DNA from: an uncultured Bacteroidales bacterium
GTDB taxonomy: Bacteria > Bacteroidota > Bacteroidia > Bacteroidales > UBA932
Reading direction: 5' to 3'
NCBI GenBank assembly: GCA_900320185.1
Contig: ONRD01000018.1
Span: 1-64,000 of the forward strand
Length of the DNA: 64,000 nt
How positions within the stretch are numbered: the stretch's first letter is position 1; each line of letters starts with the position of its first letter. Both the position numbers and the translations under genes were made by a program. The notes below the pieces were generated by a model. It was given only the letters and a program-made list of their open reading frames with translations, was not told the origin of the DNA and searched no databases. Positions 8,049 through 17,034 of the stretch are shown here, piece by piece.

Positions 8049-9023
8049 CTACCAGCCGAGCACGTAGGCGAAGATCAGCGGAGCTACGATCGTGGCGTCG
8101 CTTTCAACTATGAAGCGGGGAGTCGTAGGAGAGAGCTTGCCCCAGGTGATCTTCTCGTTGGGCACGGCTCCTGAATATGAGCCATATGAGGTGGTGCTGT
8201 CCGAAATCTGGCAGAAGTAGGACCAGAGCGGGGTTCCCTTCCAGCCGAGGTCCTGTTCCATCATGGGGACCACGCAGATGGGGAAGTCACCGGCCGTGCC
8301 GCCTCCGATCTGGAAGAAACCAACTCCGGCGCCCTTGGAGTTCTCCTTGTACCAGTCCACAAGGAACATCATCACTTCGATTCCGGTCTTCACGAGGTTG
8401 ACGGGGAATTCGCCGCGGATGCAATGGGCTGTGAATATGTTGCCGGTGGTGCAGTCTTCCCAGGCCGGGCAGATGATCGGGATGTTCTTCTCGCATGCGG
8501 CGACGACCCAGCTGTCCTTGGGGTCTATCTCATAGTACTGCTCGAGCGCTCCGCTGCGGATGAGCTGGTAGATGTATTCGTAGGGGAAATACCTTTTTCC
8601 TTCGTTCATCGCTTTCGTCCACACGTCCACGAGCTTGTCCTCAAGACGGCGGAAAGCCTCTTCCTCGGGGATGCAGGTGTCGGTGACGCGGTTGTAATGG
8701 TTGTCCAGAAGCTCCTGCTCCTGCTCTGCCGTGAGATTCCTGTAGCCCGGTACCCTGTAATAGTGCGAGTGCGCCACCAGGTTCATGATGTCTTCTTCCA
8801 GGTTGTTCGCCGAACAGCAGACGAAAGAGATCTTGTCCTGGCGGATCATCTCCGCGAGGGACAGTCCGATTTCAGCGGTACTCATCGCTCCGGCCATTGC
8901 GAGGAACATCTTCCCGCCCTTGTCCAGGAGGTCGCAGTAGGCCTTGGCGGCATCCACTACGCATGCTGAGTTGAAGTGGCGGAAGTTGTGGGTGATGAAT
9001 TGTGAAATTGGTCCTTTTTCCAT
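8049..9023 (-). CDS. Deoxyhypusine synthase-like protein
   Basis: A 324-residue member of the deoxyhypusine synthase family. The eukaryotic/archaeal enzyme moves an aminobutyl group from spermidine to a lysine of eIF5A, which bacteria lack. The active-site lysine motif is kept (EKITWGKL, Lys296), as are the NAD-binding type segments FLAMAGAMSTAEIGLSLAEM and VGFFQIGGGTAGDFPICVVPMM. A functional enzyme is therefore plausible, perhaps making a polyamine such as homospermidine; that is inference. It is divergent from a PLP-dependent decarboxylase gene (lysA) across a 124-base gap, a neighbourhood that also points to diamine metabolism. Confidence 0.85.
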   Translation of the reverse strand: MEKGPISQFITHNFRHFNSACVVDAAKAYCDLLDKGGKMFLAMAGAMSTAEIGLSLAEMIRQDKISFVCCSANNLEEDIMNLVAHSHYYRVPGYRNLTAEQEQELLDNHYNRVTDTCIPEEEAFRRLEDKLVDVWTKAMNEGKRYFPYEYIYQLIRSGALEQYYEIDPKDSWVVAACEKNIPIICPAWEDCTTGNIFTAHCIRGEFPVNLVKTGIEVMMFLVDWYKENSKGAGVGFFQIGGGTAGDFPICVVPMMEQDLGWKGTPLWSYFCQISDSTTSYGSYSGAVPNEKITWGKLSPTTPRFIVESDATIVAPLIFAYVLGW

Positions 9024-9095
9024 TTTTTTCCTTTAATTATAAGAATGTCGCAATTGCTATCTCACACCGAAACAGTCCGGTCGTACAATAGTGTG

Positions 9096-9103
9096 GCGAA
9101 TTT
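9096..9103 (-). promoter_or_regulatory. Possible -7 box for the deoxyhypusine synthase-like gene
   Basis: The minus strand reads TAAATTCG, one base off TAnnTTTG, 73 bases upstream of the start. It is weak, but the same variant precedes the GSCFA gene at 30373. Confidence 0.3.
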
Positions 9104-9115
9104 AGAAAAATTAGA

Positions 9116-9123
9116 TTACATTT
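9116..9123 (+). promoter_or_regulatory. Bacteroidota -7 promoter box for lysA
   Basis: TACATTTG matches TAnnTTTG, 24 bases upstream of the lysA start codon. Confidence 0.65.
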
Positions 9124-9147
9124 GCAATTCCCGTACATAAAACGAAC

Positions 9148-10362
9148 ATGCTTAGAATTGATGATTTTGCGTCCTTCAAGAGAGTCGCGACCCCCTTCTA
9201 CTACTACGACATAGACCTGTTTACACGCACGGCCGACAAAGTTGCAGAGCTGTCGGCGCGTACCGGAATCCAGGTCCATTATTCGATCAAGGCCAATTCC
9301 GACCATCGTCTCAACGACATCCTCAGTTCCCGCGGATTCGGTGCCGACTGCGTAAGCGGTGATGAGATAGATTTTGCCGTCGGGTGCGGCTACGATCCCA
9401 AGAAGATATTCTTCGCCGGTGTCGGGAAGACCGACAAGGAAATCTGCCAGGCCTTCCAGGTCGGCATAGGTGCTTTCGTCGTCGAGTCCCTTGAGGAGAT
9501 TGAGATCGTGGGCGACATTGCCCGAAGGCTTGGCAGGAAGGCGACCGTCAGCCTGAGGATAAATCCGAACATCGATCCGCACACCCACCATTACATCACC
9601 ACCGGCCTGTACGAAGACAAGTTCGGTATCTCCGACAGGAGCTTCGACGAGGCCGTCGCCATGGTCCGGGACAATCCCTGCATCGATTTCTATGGCCTGC
9701 AGTTCCACATAGGCTCGCAGATCCTTGAAGTCGAGGATGTAGTGAGGCTGGAGTGCGAAAAGGTCAACGACATCGTCTCCCGTTTCGAATCCAACGGGAT
9801 CGTCGTCAGGAACATAGACCTTGGCGGTGGCCTCGGGGTGGATTACGATCAGCCGGATGAATGCCCGGTCCCGGATTTCGAGACCTGGTTCCGTACCATC
9901 CATGACAACCTGGTGCGCCGTCCGGACCAGGCCGTCCACATCGAGCCAGGAAGGTCGCTTGTCGCGCAGGCTGGCTCCCTCATTACCGAGGTGCTCTATG
10001 TCAAGAAAGGGGAGAACCGCCGCTTCCTCATGGTTGATGCCGGCATGAACGACCTGATCCGCCCTGCCCTCTACGGGGCTTATCACAAGATAGAGAACCT
10101 TTCAGCCTTCTACGAAGACGGCGACCTTCGCGAAAGGAAGGTCTACGATGTCGTGGGACCGGTCTGTGAATCGGCTGACTGCTTCGGGAAGGAGAGGCTG
10201 CTGGCAAGGAGCCGCAGGGGAGACCGGATAGCGATCCGCTCAGCCGGAGCTTACGGTCAGGTGATGGCCTCTCACTACAACATGCGTCCGCTGGCTCCTG
10301 CTGTGTACTCAGACAGGCTTGCAGAGGCTCCGCGCAAGAAGGACTATTTCGCTTCAGTCTAG
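9148..10362 (+). CDS. lysA: Diaminopimelate decarboxylase
   Basis: A 404-residue fold-III PLP enzyme. Visible motifs in order: HYSIKANSD with the PLP lysine near residue 50, FHIGSQ, the glycine loop DLGGGLGVDY, HIEPGRSLVAQAG, and VVGPVCESADCFGKER with the catalytic cysteine, then the final YGQVMASHYNMRP. This set is characteristic of LysA, which makes L-lysine from meso-diaminopimelate; carboxynorspermidine decarboxylases lack parts of it. It is a single-gene plus-strand unit with its own promoter and the bidirectional terminator at 10465. Confidence 0.93.
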   Translation: MLRIDDFASFKRVATPFYYYDIDLFTRTADKVAELSARTGIQVHYSIKANSDHRLNDILSSRGFGADCVSGDEIDFAVGCGYDPKKIFFAGVGKTDKEICQAFQVGIGAFVVESLEEIEIVGDIARRLGRKATVSLRINPNIDPHTHHYITTGLYEDKFGISDRSFDEAVAMVRDNPCIDFYGLQFHIGSQILEVEDVVRLECEKVNDIVSRFESNGIVVRNIDLGGGLGVDYDQPDECPVPDFETWFRTIHDNLVRRPDQAVHIEPGRSLVAQAGSLITEVLYVKKGENRRFLMVDAGMNDLIRPALYGAYHKIENLSAFYEDGDLRERKVYDVVGPVCESADCFGKERLLARSRRGDRIAIRSAGAYGQVMASHYNMRPLAPAVYSDRLAEAPRKKDYFASV

Positions 10363-10464
10363 CAGCACCAGGCTGCCCTGACATCTACGGGGAGGGCTGA
10401 GCGGGAGGTTCCGCCAGCGGTTGGCTGCCCGTCTGTCCGGAACCTTGGCTGCAGGAAAAAAAAG

Positions 10465-10491
10465 AGAGGCTGGCTCATCGAGCCAGCCTCT
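10465..10491. terminator. Bidirectional terminator between lysA and the rha-Sus operon
   Basis: Perfect 11-base stem AGAGGCTGGCT/AGCCAGCCTCT with a 5-base loop. The minus-strand side is followed by eight T residues (RC of the A-run from 10456), the plus-strand side by TTTCC. It ends both the convergent lysA transcript and the long operon reading down to 10511. Confidence 0.88.
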
Positions 10492-10510
10492 TTCCTTAGA
10501 GGTTGAATGA

Positions 10511-12124
10511 TTATTCTTCAGCCCTCCAGTGCCAGTTGCGGATCTTGAGGGTTACGCCAGCTCCGTCACCGACGTCGAAGCGGACTGTACATCCTGCTTC
10601 TCCTGTCCATCTGTGAGCAGACCAGTCATTCTTGAAGTTCCTCTTGAAGGTCTTCCAGTCGGTCTGCCTGGTGATGGACCACGCCGTGGAACGTCCGCCG
10701 GCAGGGCCGCCGTCACCGAAGCCATTCTTGTTGCACCAGAAGAACTCGAGGTTGATACCAGCCGTGCACTTGTAGTGGAACACGAGGACAGGTCCGTCGG
10801 CATTGCTCTTGAGGCGTGCCAGAGGCATCCAGGAGTCACCGCCGGTGGTCTCGAAGGTCCACTCGGTGTCGTTGCTGCGGTCGTCAGCCTGGTAGAATTT
10901 CAGGTTGTTGATCCATCCGCCGGGAGCGTCTGTCATAGGCGACAGGTATTCCTGGTCGGGATAGACGGTCTCGTCGTCGTCCGGATCCGGAGCGACTTCA
11001 GCGGCAGCAAGGTCTGCGTAAGGGGAAGCACCCTTGGCGTCGGAGCTGTAGTAGGCGAGGAACTCGGCTACGTGAGCCCAGGAACCGGTCGATGTGACTT
11101 CAACCTTGATGTAGCGGCAGATCTGCTCGTCGAAGGTCCAGAGGTGGGTCGCATAGACGTACTCGGCATTGTACTCTTCGTCGTGGACAACGGTCCAGTT
11201 CTGGTCGTCCTTGCTGACGGAAACCTTGACCCACTGCAGAGGGGAGCCGTAGCCGGCATCGCTCTGACGGCGGATAACCTCGACTGCGTTCACCTTGTGG
11301 GCGAAGCCCAGGTCGACGATGAACCAGTGGTAGGGACCGGTGAGGTTGGTGTGCCAGTAGGTGTTCATGTTGCGGTCAAGAACCCTGGTGAGTTCGTAAC
11401 CGGACTGCCAGAAGTCGGAGTATTCTTCGATCTTCATCCTGCCGGCCGGGATTTCACCGGTAGAGGGAGTAGCTGTGAAGACATACGGATCTGAAGTCTC
11501 GCTTCCGTTGGAAGCTGTGACGGTGATCTCGGTCGGCTCCGTGAAGGCACCGATGGAGAGGTTCCCGTCCTCGGTTCCCCTCTTGCTGATGGTCTGGGTC
11601 TCGCCGTTTACATCCTTGTAGGTGATGGTAACGGTGACGTCACGATGGTACTCGTTGAGCCAGGAGACCTTGGCACCCTCGACTTCGGGTTCGACAGTAA
11701 CGGTCTCGCCTACATACTTGTAAGCATAGGACGCATCTTCAGCGGCACCGGTGATGGTCTGGGAAGGACCAGCCTGTCCGTCGGAAGAATAAGGAGTGAG
11801 CTTGAACGTGTAGGTGTCGGTGTCGTCGAAACCTTCATAGACATAGCGGGTATGTCCCTCGCCCAGGGTAGGGCTGACGGCGTAACGGCTGATCTTGTGG
11901 GTGACAGTCTCTCCACCGCGCTCGAACTCCACGAGAGTGTAGTAGTAATCGCCCTGGGTAGGATTGTCCCATGTGAAGACCACTGAACCGATGCGCGCGG
12001 AAGTCGCTACATTGGTCAGCGCACCGGGAGCTTCGGGAGACTCGATCCTGGAATCGTTCTCAAGCTCGGAGCAGGACCATGCAAGCGTAGTCGCAGCTAA
12101 AAGTATCAGTAAGTATTTTTTCAT
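10511..12124 (-). CDS. Surface lipoprotein with discoidin-type and C-terminal binding domains
   Basis: A 537-residue lipoprotein: signal peptide with lipobox (TTLAWSC), two Ig/FN3-like segments (about 30-130 and 135-220, similar to DUF4998/DUF5000-type arrangements), a discoidin or F5/8 type C-like domain (about 235-365; YWHTNLTGPYHWFIVDLG, then VSVSKDDQNWTVVHDEEYN) and a C-terminal beta-rich domain (about 395-537). The last resembles the N-terminal domain of the protein at 40163 (HYKCT/EYKCS, a TDWKTFKRNF/TDYRKFTANI pair, RFDVGDGAGV/RFDPGDYAGI). It closes the operon after a SusD gene, the usual place of a surface glycan-binding protein. Glycan binding is inferred from position and domain type. 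Confidence 0.82.
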   Translation of the reverse strand: MKKYLLILLAATTLAWSCSELENDSRIESPEAPGALTNVATSARIGSVVFTWDNPTQGDYYYTLVEFERGGETVTHKISRYAVSPTLGEGHTRYVYEGFDDTDTYTFKLTPYSSDGQAGPSQTITGAAEDASYAYKYVGETVTVEPEVEGAKVSWLNEYHRDVTVTITYKDVNGETQTISKRGTEDGNLSIGAFTEPTEITVTASNGSETSDPYVFTATPSTGEIPAGRMKIEEYSDFWQSGYELTRVLDRNMNTYWHTNLTGPYHWFIVDLGFAHKVNAVEVIRRQSDAGYGSPLQWVKVSVSKDDQNWTVVHDEEYNAEYVYATHLWTFDEQICRYIKVEVTSTGSWAHVAEFLAYYSSDAKGASPYADLAAAEVAPDPDDDETVYPDQEYLSPMTDAPGGWINNLKFYQADDRSNDTEWTFETTGGDSWMPLARLKSNADGPVLVFHYKCTAGINLEFFWCNKNGFGDGGPAGGRSTAWSITRQTDWKTFKRNFKNDWSAHRWTGEAGCTVRFDVGDGAGVTLKIRNWHWRAEE

Positions 12125-12151
12125 AATCTTGACTTTTTAAAGGTTAGCGGC

Positions 12152-13885
12152 CTACTCCCAGCCAGGGTTCTGCCAGTTGTTGCCGGTGAGCTTCGTAATC
12201 TTGTTCAGCTCGCCTGTGTTGATCGGATAGAGGTTGTACTTGTCCTCAGCGGTCTGGCGGGCATCGAAGGCGAAGCGCTGGTAAGTGTAGTTGGTACCGT
12301 TCTGGGTGATCCTCATACCGGTGACTACCCTTGCATTGCTGAGGGCCTTCCAGCGGCGGAGGCTGAAGAAACGATCCTGCTCGAGAGCAAGCTCGACTCG
12401 GCGCTCGTTGCGGTAACGGGTTTCGAACTGGCTTGCGGTCAGGCCGGTAGGAAGGTTAGGCATGCCTGCACGCTCGCGGATTGCGTTGAGAGCGTCCGCA
12501 GCGGACATGTTGACACCGCTGACGGTCTGGTAAGGACCGGCAACCTGGTATGCAACCTCTGCGAAGTTGAGGTAAACGTCGGTGAGGCGCATGAAGCGGA
12601 TGAAACCATCCTGGTTGGAGTTACGGTTGGAAGCGTCCGATGCGTACTTGCGCATGTAGTAACCGGTGCAGGTGTAGCGGATGTTGGTCGAGCTGATTCC
12701 GCTGGTACCGCCTACGTAGGTGTTGATGTATGCGGAACCGCGCTTTGACATGTTGTAGAAGATCGTGTCGTAGAAGCGAGGGTCGCGGCCTACGTACGGA
12801 GCGTTCTCGTTGTAACCGGAAGCAGCATTGATGATAGGCTGCAGGTGGTTGGCGTCGGAGTATCCGGTGATGGCCGGCTGGCCGTTCGCCATCTCATATG
12901 CGTCCACGAGTTCCTGGCTGGGGCAGGAGCCGGCAGTGCTTGTACCTGCGATGATAGGAACACCGCAGCTAGTCCATACGGCTACCTGGCTGCCACCGTA
13001 GATGGTCTCCTTGTCAGCTGAACGGAGGTCGTTGGGGTTGGTCAGGAAGTAGAGGGCATATGCGGAATAGTTCTCTGAAGAAGTTCTCCAGAGCGAGTAG
13101 TCGTTCGAGAGAAGCTTCTGCAGGGCATCGGCAGCTATCGAGAGAGCCTCCTGCTGGTCGAATGTACCGTCGCCAAGCAGAGGGCTGATGGCGTACATGG
13201 CTGCTTCGGCACGGATGTACTGTGCGACAGCCTTGGTCATCATGCCATACTGGCCGTTTCCGTAGACATAGGAGAATTCCTCAGAGTCAGGAACGGCGAT
13301 GGCATCATCGCAGTCCTGGAGGATCTGCCTGATCACCTGGATCGCACTTGCGCGGGAGTCAGTGGAGTAGTCATGGGCGGTTCCAAGGTCGTTGACGATA
13401 AGGGGAACCCCTCCGTAGCGCTTCACGAGCTGCATGTAGTACAGTGCGCGGAGAACCTTGGCCTGTGCGGTCCATCCGGTCCTTTCGATATCGCTGATAC
13501 GTGCGGTCGCATTCCCGATGTTGTCGAGGAAGACGTTGCACTTGCGGATTCCCTGGAAGTAGTGTGCCCAAGGGTCGCCGTCATAGTTGTAGGCTCCGAA
13601 GTTGCTGGCATCCAGTGACTGGTTGTACCAGTAGTCGTACTTCGTACCGGCGGTGATTCCCTGTGCGTCCTGGGCGTCATCTGTGAAGGAACCTGCACGC
13701 AGTTGGGGATGCACGACGTAGTTGTAGCAGGAGTTGATGTATCCACGGGTCTGGTTGCGGTCCGCGAAAACATTCCCCATATCAGTTGTTCCGTTGTCCC
13801 TGAGCTCGAGCATGTCGTTGCAGGCAGGGAAGGCCAGAGCAGCCAGCAGCAGAATTACGATATATCTTTTCATATCTTTCATCAT
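12152..13885 (-). CDS. SusD/RagB family glycan-binding lipoprotein (second pair)
   Basis: A 577-residue SusD-like protein: lipoprotein signal MKRYIVILLLAALAFPAC, N-terminal SusD_3 region (RDNGTTDMGNVFADRNQTRGYINSCYNYV) and the C-terminal RagB/SusD domain with LNAIRERAGMPNLP, RNERRVELALEQDRFFSLRRWK and the final LTGNNWQNPGWE. The ending and the RRVELALE motif are hallmarks of the family. It would cap the SusC channel encoded immediately upstream and bind the imported glycan. No hydrolase is in this operon. Confidence 0.95.
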   Translation of the reverse strand: MMKDMKRYIVILLLAALAFPACNDMLELRDNGTTDMGNVFADRNQTRGYINSCYNYVVHPQLRAGSFTDDAQDAQGITAGTKYDYWYNQSLDASNFGAYNYDGDPWAHYFQGIRKCNVFLDNIGNATARISDIERTGWTAQAKVLRALYYMQLVKRYGGVPLIVNDLGTAHDYSTDSRASAIQVIRQILQDCDDAIAVPDSEEFSYVYGNGQYGMMTKAVAQYIRAEAAMYAISPLLGDGTFDQQEALSIAADALQKLLSNDYSLWRTSSENYSAYALYFLTNPNDLRSADKETIYGGSQVAVWTSCGVPIIAGTSTAGSCPSQELVDAYEMANGQPAITGYSDANHLQPIINAASGYNENAPYVGRDPRFYDTIFYNMSKRGSAYINTYVGGTSGISSTNIRYTCTGYYMRKYASDASNRNSNQDGFIRFMRLTDVYLNFAEVAYQVAGPYQTVSGVNMSAADALNAIRERAGMPNLPTGLTASQFETRYRNERRVELALEQDRFFSLRRWKALSNARVVTGMRITQNGTNYTYQRFAFDARQTAEDKYNLYPINTGELNKITKLTGNNWQNPGWE

Positions 13886-13900
13886 ATTAATTGAATCAGG

Positions 13901-16900
13901 CTAGAAAGACACATTGACACCTATGCGATACATCCGGTAGACCGGAAGGTTAGTGACATTGTTGCCTTCCACCGGCATGTCAGCCGGAAGTTTGTCGAAG
14001 CAGAACAGGTTCTGTCCTCCCAGGTAGATCTTGGTGACTCCTGCGCCGATCGAGTCTGAGAAGCGCTTGGGGAGCCTGTAGGCGATCTCCGCGTTCTTGA
14101 TCCTGAGGAATGATGCATTCCTGTAGAAGAAGTCGCTGGTATGGGTGTTTGTAGTGGAAGCGGTGGAAAGGGCCGGCCAGTCGATGGTCTCGCCGTTCAG
14201 CCATTTCTCGGCAGTCCAGGCATTGTTCATGCTCTCGGTGAAGAATCCGTCACGTACAGACTGGTAGCTGTACAGGTAGGAGAAGTTGCGGTAGTAGTCG
14301 CCGACACCCTGGAGAAGGACTGAGAAGTCGAAGTTCTTCCAGGTGAAGCCAAGGTCGACACCGAAGGAGTAGCGAGGGAGCGAGCCCTTTGCAATCGGAG
14401 CCTGGTCCTTGTCGTCGATGACACCGTCGTTGTTGAGGTCCTGGAACTTGATGTCTCCAAGACGGGGAGTACCGAAGGAGTAGGTAGCGTGCCTGTCGAT
14501 CTCATCCTGGAAATTGAAGAGACCGTTGCCGTTGCTCCAGTCCACGAGGTAACCCCAGGCCTGTCCGTAAGGATAACCTTCGGTGCGGATCCTGTAGGCA
14601 TAGTCCTCGGTACGCTCGGATTCTCCGACGTAGATGACCTTGTTCTGGTTGTAGTCGAGATGACCGTTGATGTGGATTCCGAAATCGGCGTTGAAACGCT
14701 TGTTGTATCCAACGGAGAGTTCCCATCCCTTGTTCTCGAACTGGCTCATGTTGAGCACAGGGTAAGAACCGAGGGAGATACCCTGATAGGAAGGAACCAG
14801 AGCGGTGGAACGGTTCAGACCGTTGTCCATCCTCTCCTTGAAGACGTCGAAGCTGACGGTGAACTGGTTGCCCAGGCCGAGGTCGACTCCGAGGTTGGCC
14901 TTCTTGATCTTCTCAGGCTCGAGGCTGGCGTTTCCGTAGACGGACTCGTTGGTGTAGTACCTGAACCAGGAGATGTTTCCACCCTGGACGGAGGTTACCT
15001 GGTCCTTGTAGTCGTAACGGCCATAGCCGGTGTTGTCATTTCCGGTGACGGCGTAGGATCCGCGGAACTTCAGGAGGGAGAGCCAAGGGGCGTTCTCCTT
15101 GATGAAGGATTCGTTGGAAGCGATCCATGCTGCGCTGACTGCCGGGGTCCAGATCCAACGGGTCTTGGTCGGGAAGTAGTCAGAAGCGGAGTAACCGGTG
15201 GCAAGGTGCAGGGAGTACCTCTTGTCGTAGTTGTAGAAGACCTCTGCGCCGGTGAACATACGACGGTAGTCGTAGGTCGCTGCGTAGTTTCCGGTCTGGT
15301 CGATGAAGGACTGGTAGAGAGCGTAGGCGTTGGCGTTGACATGGTGCTTGCCGAAGTCGCGCTGGTAGCCGAGTTCTCCCTTGTAGGACATGTAGCCGTA
15401 GAGAGCGGTACCCTTGCCGTAGCCGAGGGTTCCGTCGATGGTCGTTCCGAGCTGGGTGAAGCTGAGGCTGTTCCAGTCGTCGTCACGATAGACTCTCTTG
15501 TAGCTCTGGAGGGTGGTCTGGTTTGCGGTGATGTAGGAAAGGTATCCTACGCCGGCCTTTGCCCAGAGTCCCGGGGTGAGGAAGCTCAGGTCGAACTGGA
15601 GACCGCCCTGCCCGTAGATGTTGGTGTTGGTGGTCTTCGAGTAACCGCTCCTGTTCATGAGTCCGTAAGGGCTGTCGCCCATGTTGACGGTGGAGATGAC
15701 TTCTCCGGCTTCCTGGAGGACGGTCTCGCCGTCGGTGTCGAGGATCTGGGGAGTCACGGGGCCGTAGACAGTCGGAGGCATGAAAGCCATGTACTCGTAG
15801 ATGGCGGCGTTGTAGGCCGTGTTTCCGTTAGGAGTGTGGGCCTTGACGACGGAACCGGCGAGGTTCATGTACAGACCGATCCACTTGTTGACCATCACGT
15901 CGATGTTGGAACGGAAGTTCACGCGGTACTTCTCGTTGTCGGTCTGGTACCTTTCGTTGTCCGCGTTCCAGAAGGATCCCTGGCGGATGACGTTGAGGGT
16001 AGTGAAGTACTGTACCCTGTCGCTGCCGCCCGTGGCGTCGATCGCGATGCGCTGCAGGCCGGAGGCCTTGCGCATGAGGAGGTCAGCCCAGTCGGTGTTG
16101 GGATAGAGGGCACGGTCGCTTCCGCTCTTGAGGTTGTCGAGGGTTTCCTGTGAGAAGTAGACGTATTCTCCGCGGCCGTCGTTGAAGGCAGCCTGGTTGC
16201 GGAGCATTCCGTAGGTGTAGGAATCGAACTGATGCATCACGTCGACGGGCTGCTCTATGGTCTCGGAGATGTTGACTCCGACCTTGAGCTTACCGGGAGT
16301 TCCACGCTTGGTGTTGATGACAAGCAGGCCGTTTGCACCGCGCACGCCGTAGATGGCCTGGGATGCTCCGTCCTTGAGGACCGAGATGGACTCGACCTCT
16401 TCAGGAGAGATACGGTAGAGGATGTCATGGGGGTAGCTTGCGTAGAAGATACCGTCGATGACGACTCCGGCTGCACCTCCATGTACGGTTGAGAGGCCAC
16501 GGATGTACATCGAGAGTTCCTCATAGGTAGGCTCGAATGTGTTTTCGATCGTGGTCAGGCCGGAAAGGCGTCCGGAGAGGGTCTGCTGGAGACGGGTGTG
16601 GAGAGATTTGCCGAGAAGGTCTCCGCTGGTCGTAGCGACAGCGTCGGAGAGGACTTCGCGGTACTCCTTCGAATAACCGAGGTTGACAAGTTCGGCGAGG
16701 CCGTGGCCATCGTCTTCAAGGACGATCTTTGCATCGGTGGCGGTAGCCTTGGCCGTCTTCTGCTTGTAACCCACGAGGGAGAAGGTAAGCTCATCGGTGC
16801 TGCCTGCCATCGCGGTGTACTGGCCGTTCTTGTCCGTAATGTACAAGTCTTTGCTGTTCGCGGACACGATCACGCCCGGAAGCGGATTCCCGTAACTGTC

Positions 16901-17002
16901 AGTAACGGTTCCCGACACGGCGATCTCTGTCTGTGCGTTGGCCATGAAGGCGCCACCGAACAGAAGTATAGCCGCAGCTGAGATTATATGCTTGTTTATC
17001 AT
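13901..17002 (-). CDS. SusC/RagA TonB-linked outer membrane protein (second pair)
   Basis: A 1033-residue TonB-dependent transporter: signal peptide ending at FMANAQ, a carboxypeptidase-D-like domain (VSGTVTDSYGNPLPGVIVSA), a plug domain with ISPEEVESISVLKDGASQAIYGVRGANGLLVINTK, then the 22-strand barrel ending in an aromatic strand (MYRIGVNVSF). The linker between domains lacks the usual LxEVVVVGYG signature and reads LAELVNLGYSKEYREVLSDAV, so the plug is a divergent type. The start at 17002 (MINKHIIS) begins the signal peptide; the longer frame runs into the previous gene. It pairs with the SusD at 12152. Confidence 0.94.
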   Translation of the reverse strand: MINKHIISAAAILLFGGAFMANAQTEIAVSGTVTDSYGNPLPGVIVSANSKDLYITDKNGQYTAMAGSTDELTFSLVGYKQKTAKATATDAKIVLEDDGHGLAELVNLGYSKEYREVLSDAVATTSGDLLGKSLHTRLQQTLSGRLSGLTTIENTFEPTYEELSMYIRGLSTVHGGAAGVVIDGIFYASYPHDILYRISPEEVESISVLKDGASQAIYGVRGANGLLVINTKRGTPGKLKVGVNISETIEQPVDVMHQFDSYTYGMLRNQAAFNDGRGEYVYFSQETLDNLKSGSDRALYPNTDWADLLMRKASGLQRIAIDATGGSDRVQYFTTLNVIRQGSFWNADNERYQTDNEKYRVNFRSNIDVMVNKWIGLYMNLAGSVVKAHTPNGNTAYNAAIYEYMAFMPPTVYGPVTPQILDTDGETVLQEAGEVISTVNMGDSPYGLMNRSGYSKTTNTNIYGQGGLQFDLSFLTPGLWAKAGVGYLSYITANQTTLQSYKRVYRDDDWNSLSFTQLGTTIDGTLGYGKGTALYGYMSYKGELGYQRDFGKHHVNANAYALYQSFIDQTGNYAATYDYRRMFTGAEVFYNYDKRYSLHLATGYSASDYFPTKTRWIWTPAVSAAWIASNESFIKENAPWLSLLKFRGSYAVTGNDNTGYGRYDYKDQVTSVQGGNISWFRYYTNESVYGNASLEPEKIKKANLGVDLGLGNQFTVSFDVFKERMDNGLNRSTALVPSYQGISLGSYPVLNMSQFENKGWELSVGYNKRFNADFGIHINGHLDYNQNKVIYVGESERTEDYAYRIRTEGYPYGQAWGYLVDWSNGNGLFNFQDEIDRHATYSFGTPRLGDIKFQDLNNDGVIDDKDQAPIAKGSLPRYSFGVDLGFTWKNFDFSVLLQGVGDYYRNFSYLYSYQSVRDGFFTESMNNAWTAEKWLNGETIDWPALSTASTTNTHTSDFFYRNASFLRIKNAEIAYRLPKRFSDSIGAGVTKIYLGGQNLFCFDKLPADMPVEGNNVTNLPVYRMYRIGVNVSF

Positions 17003-17034
17003 ATCAGATATTGTTATTAAAATTAGGGAATCTG

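Noticed and set aside
14489-16153. 554-codon frame antisense to the second susC gene
   Set aside because: It is the mirror of a well-supported SusC gene. Val- and Gly-rich low-complexity frames of this kind arise opposite GC-rich codons; no domain or start context is visible.
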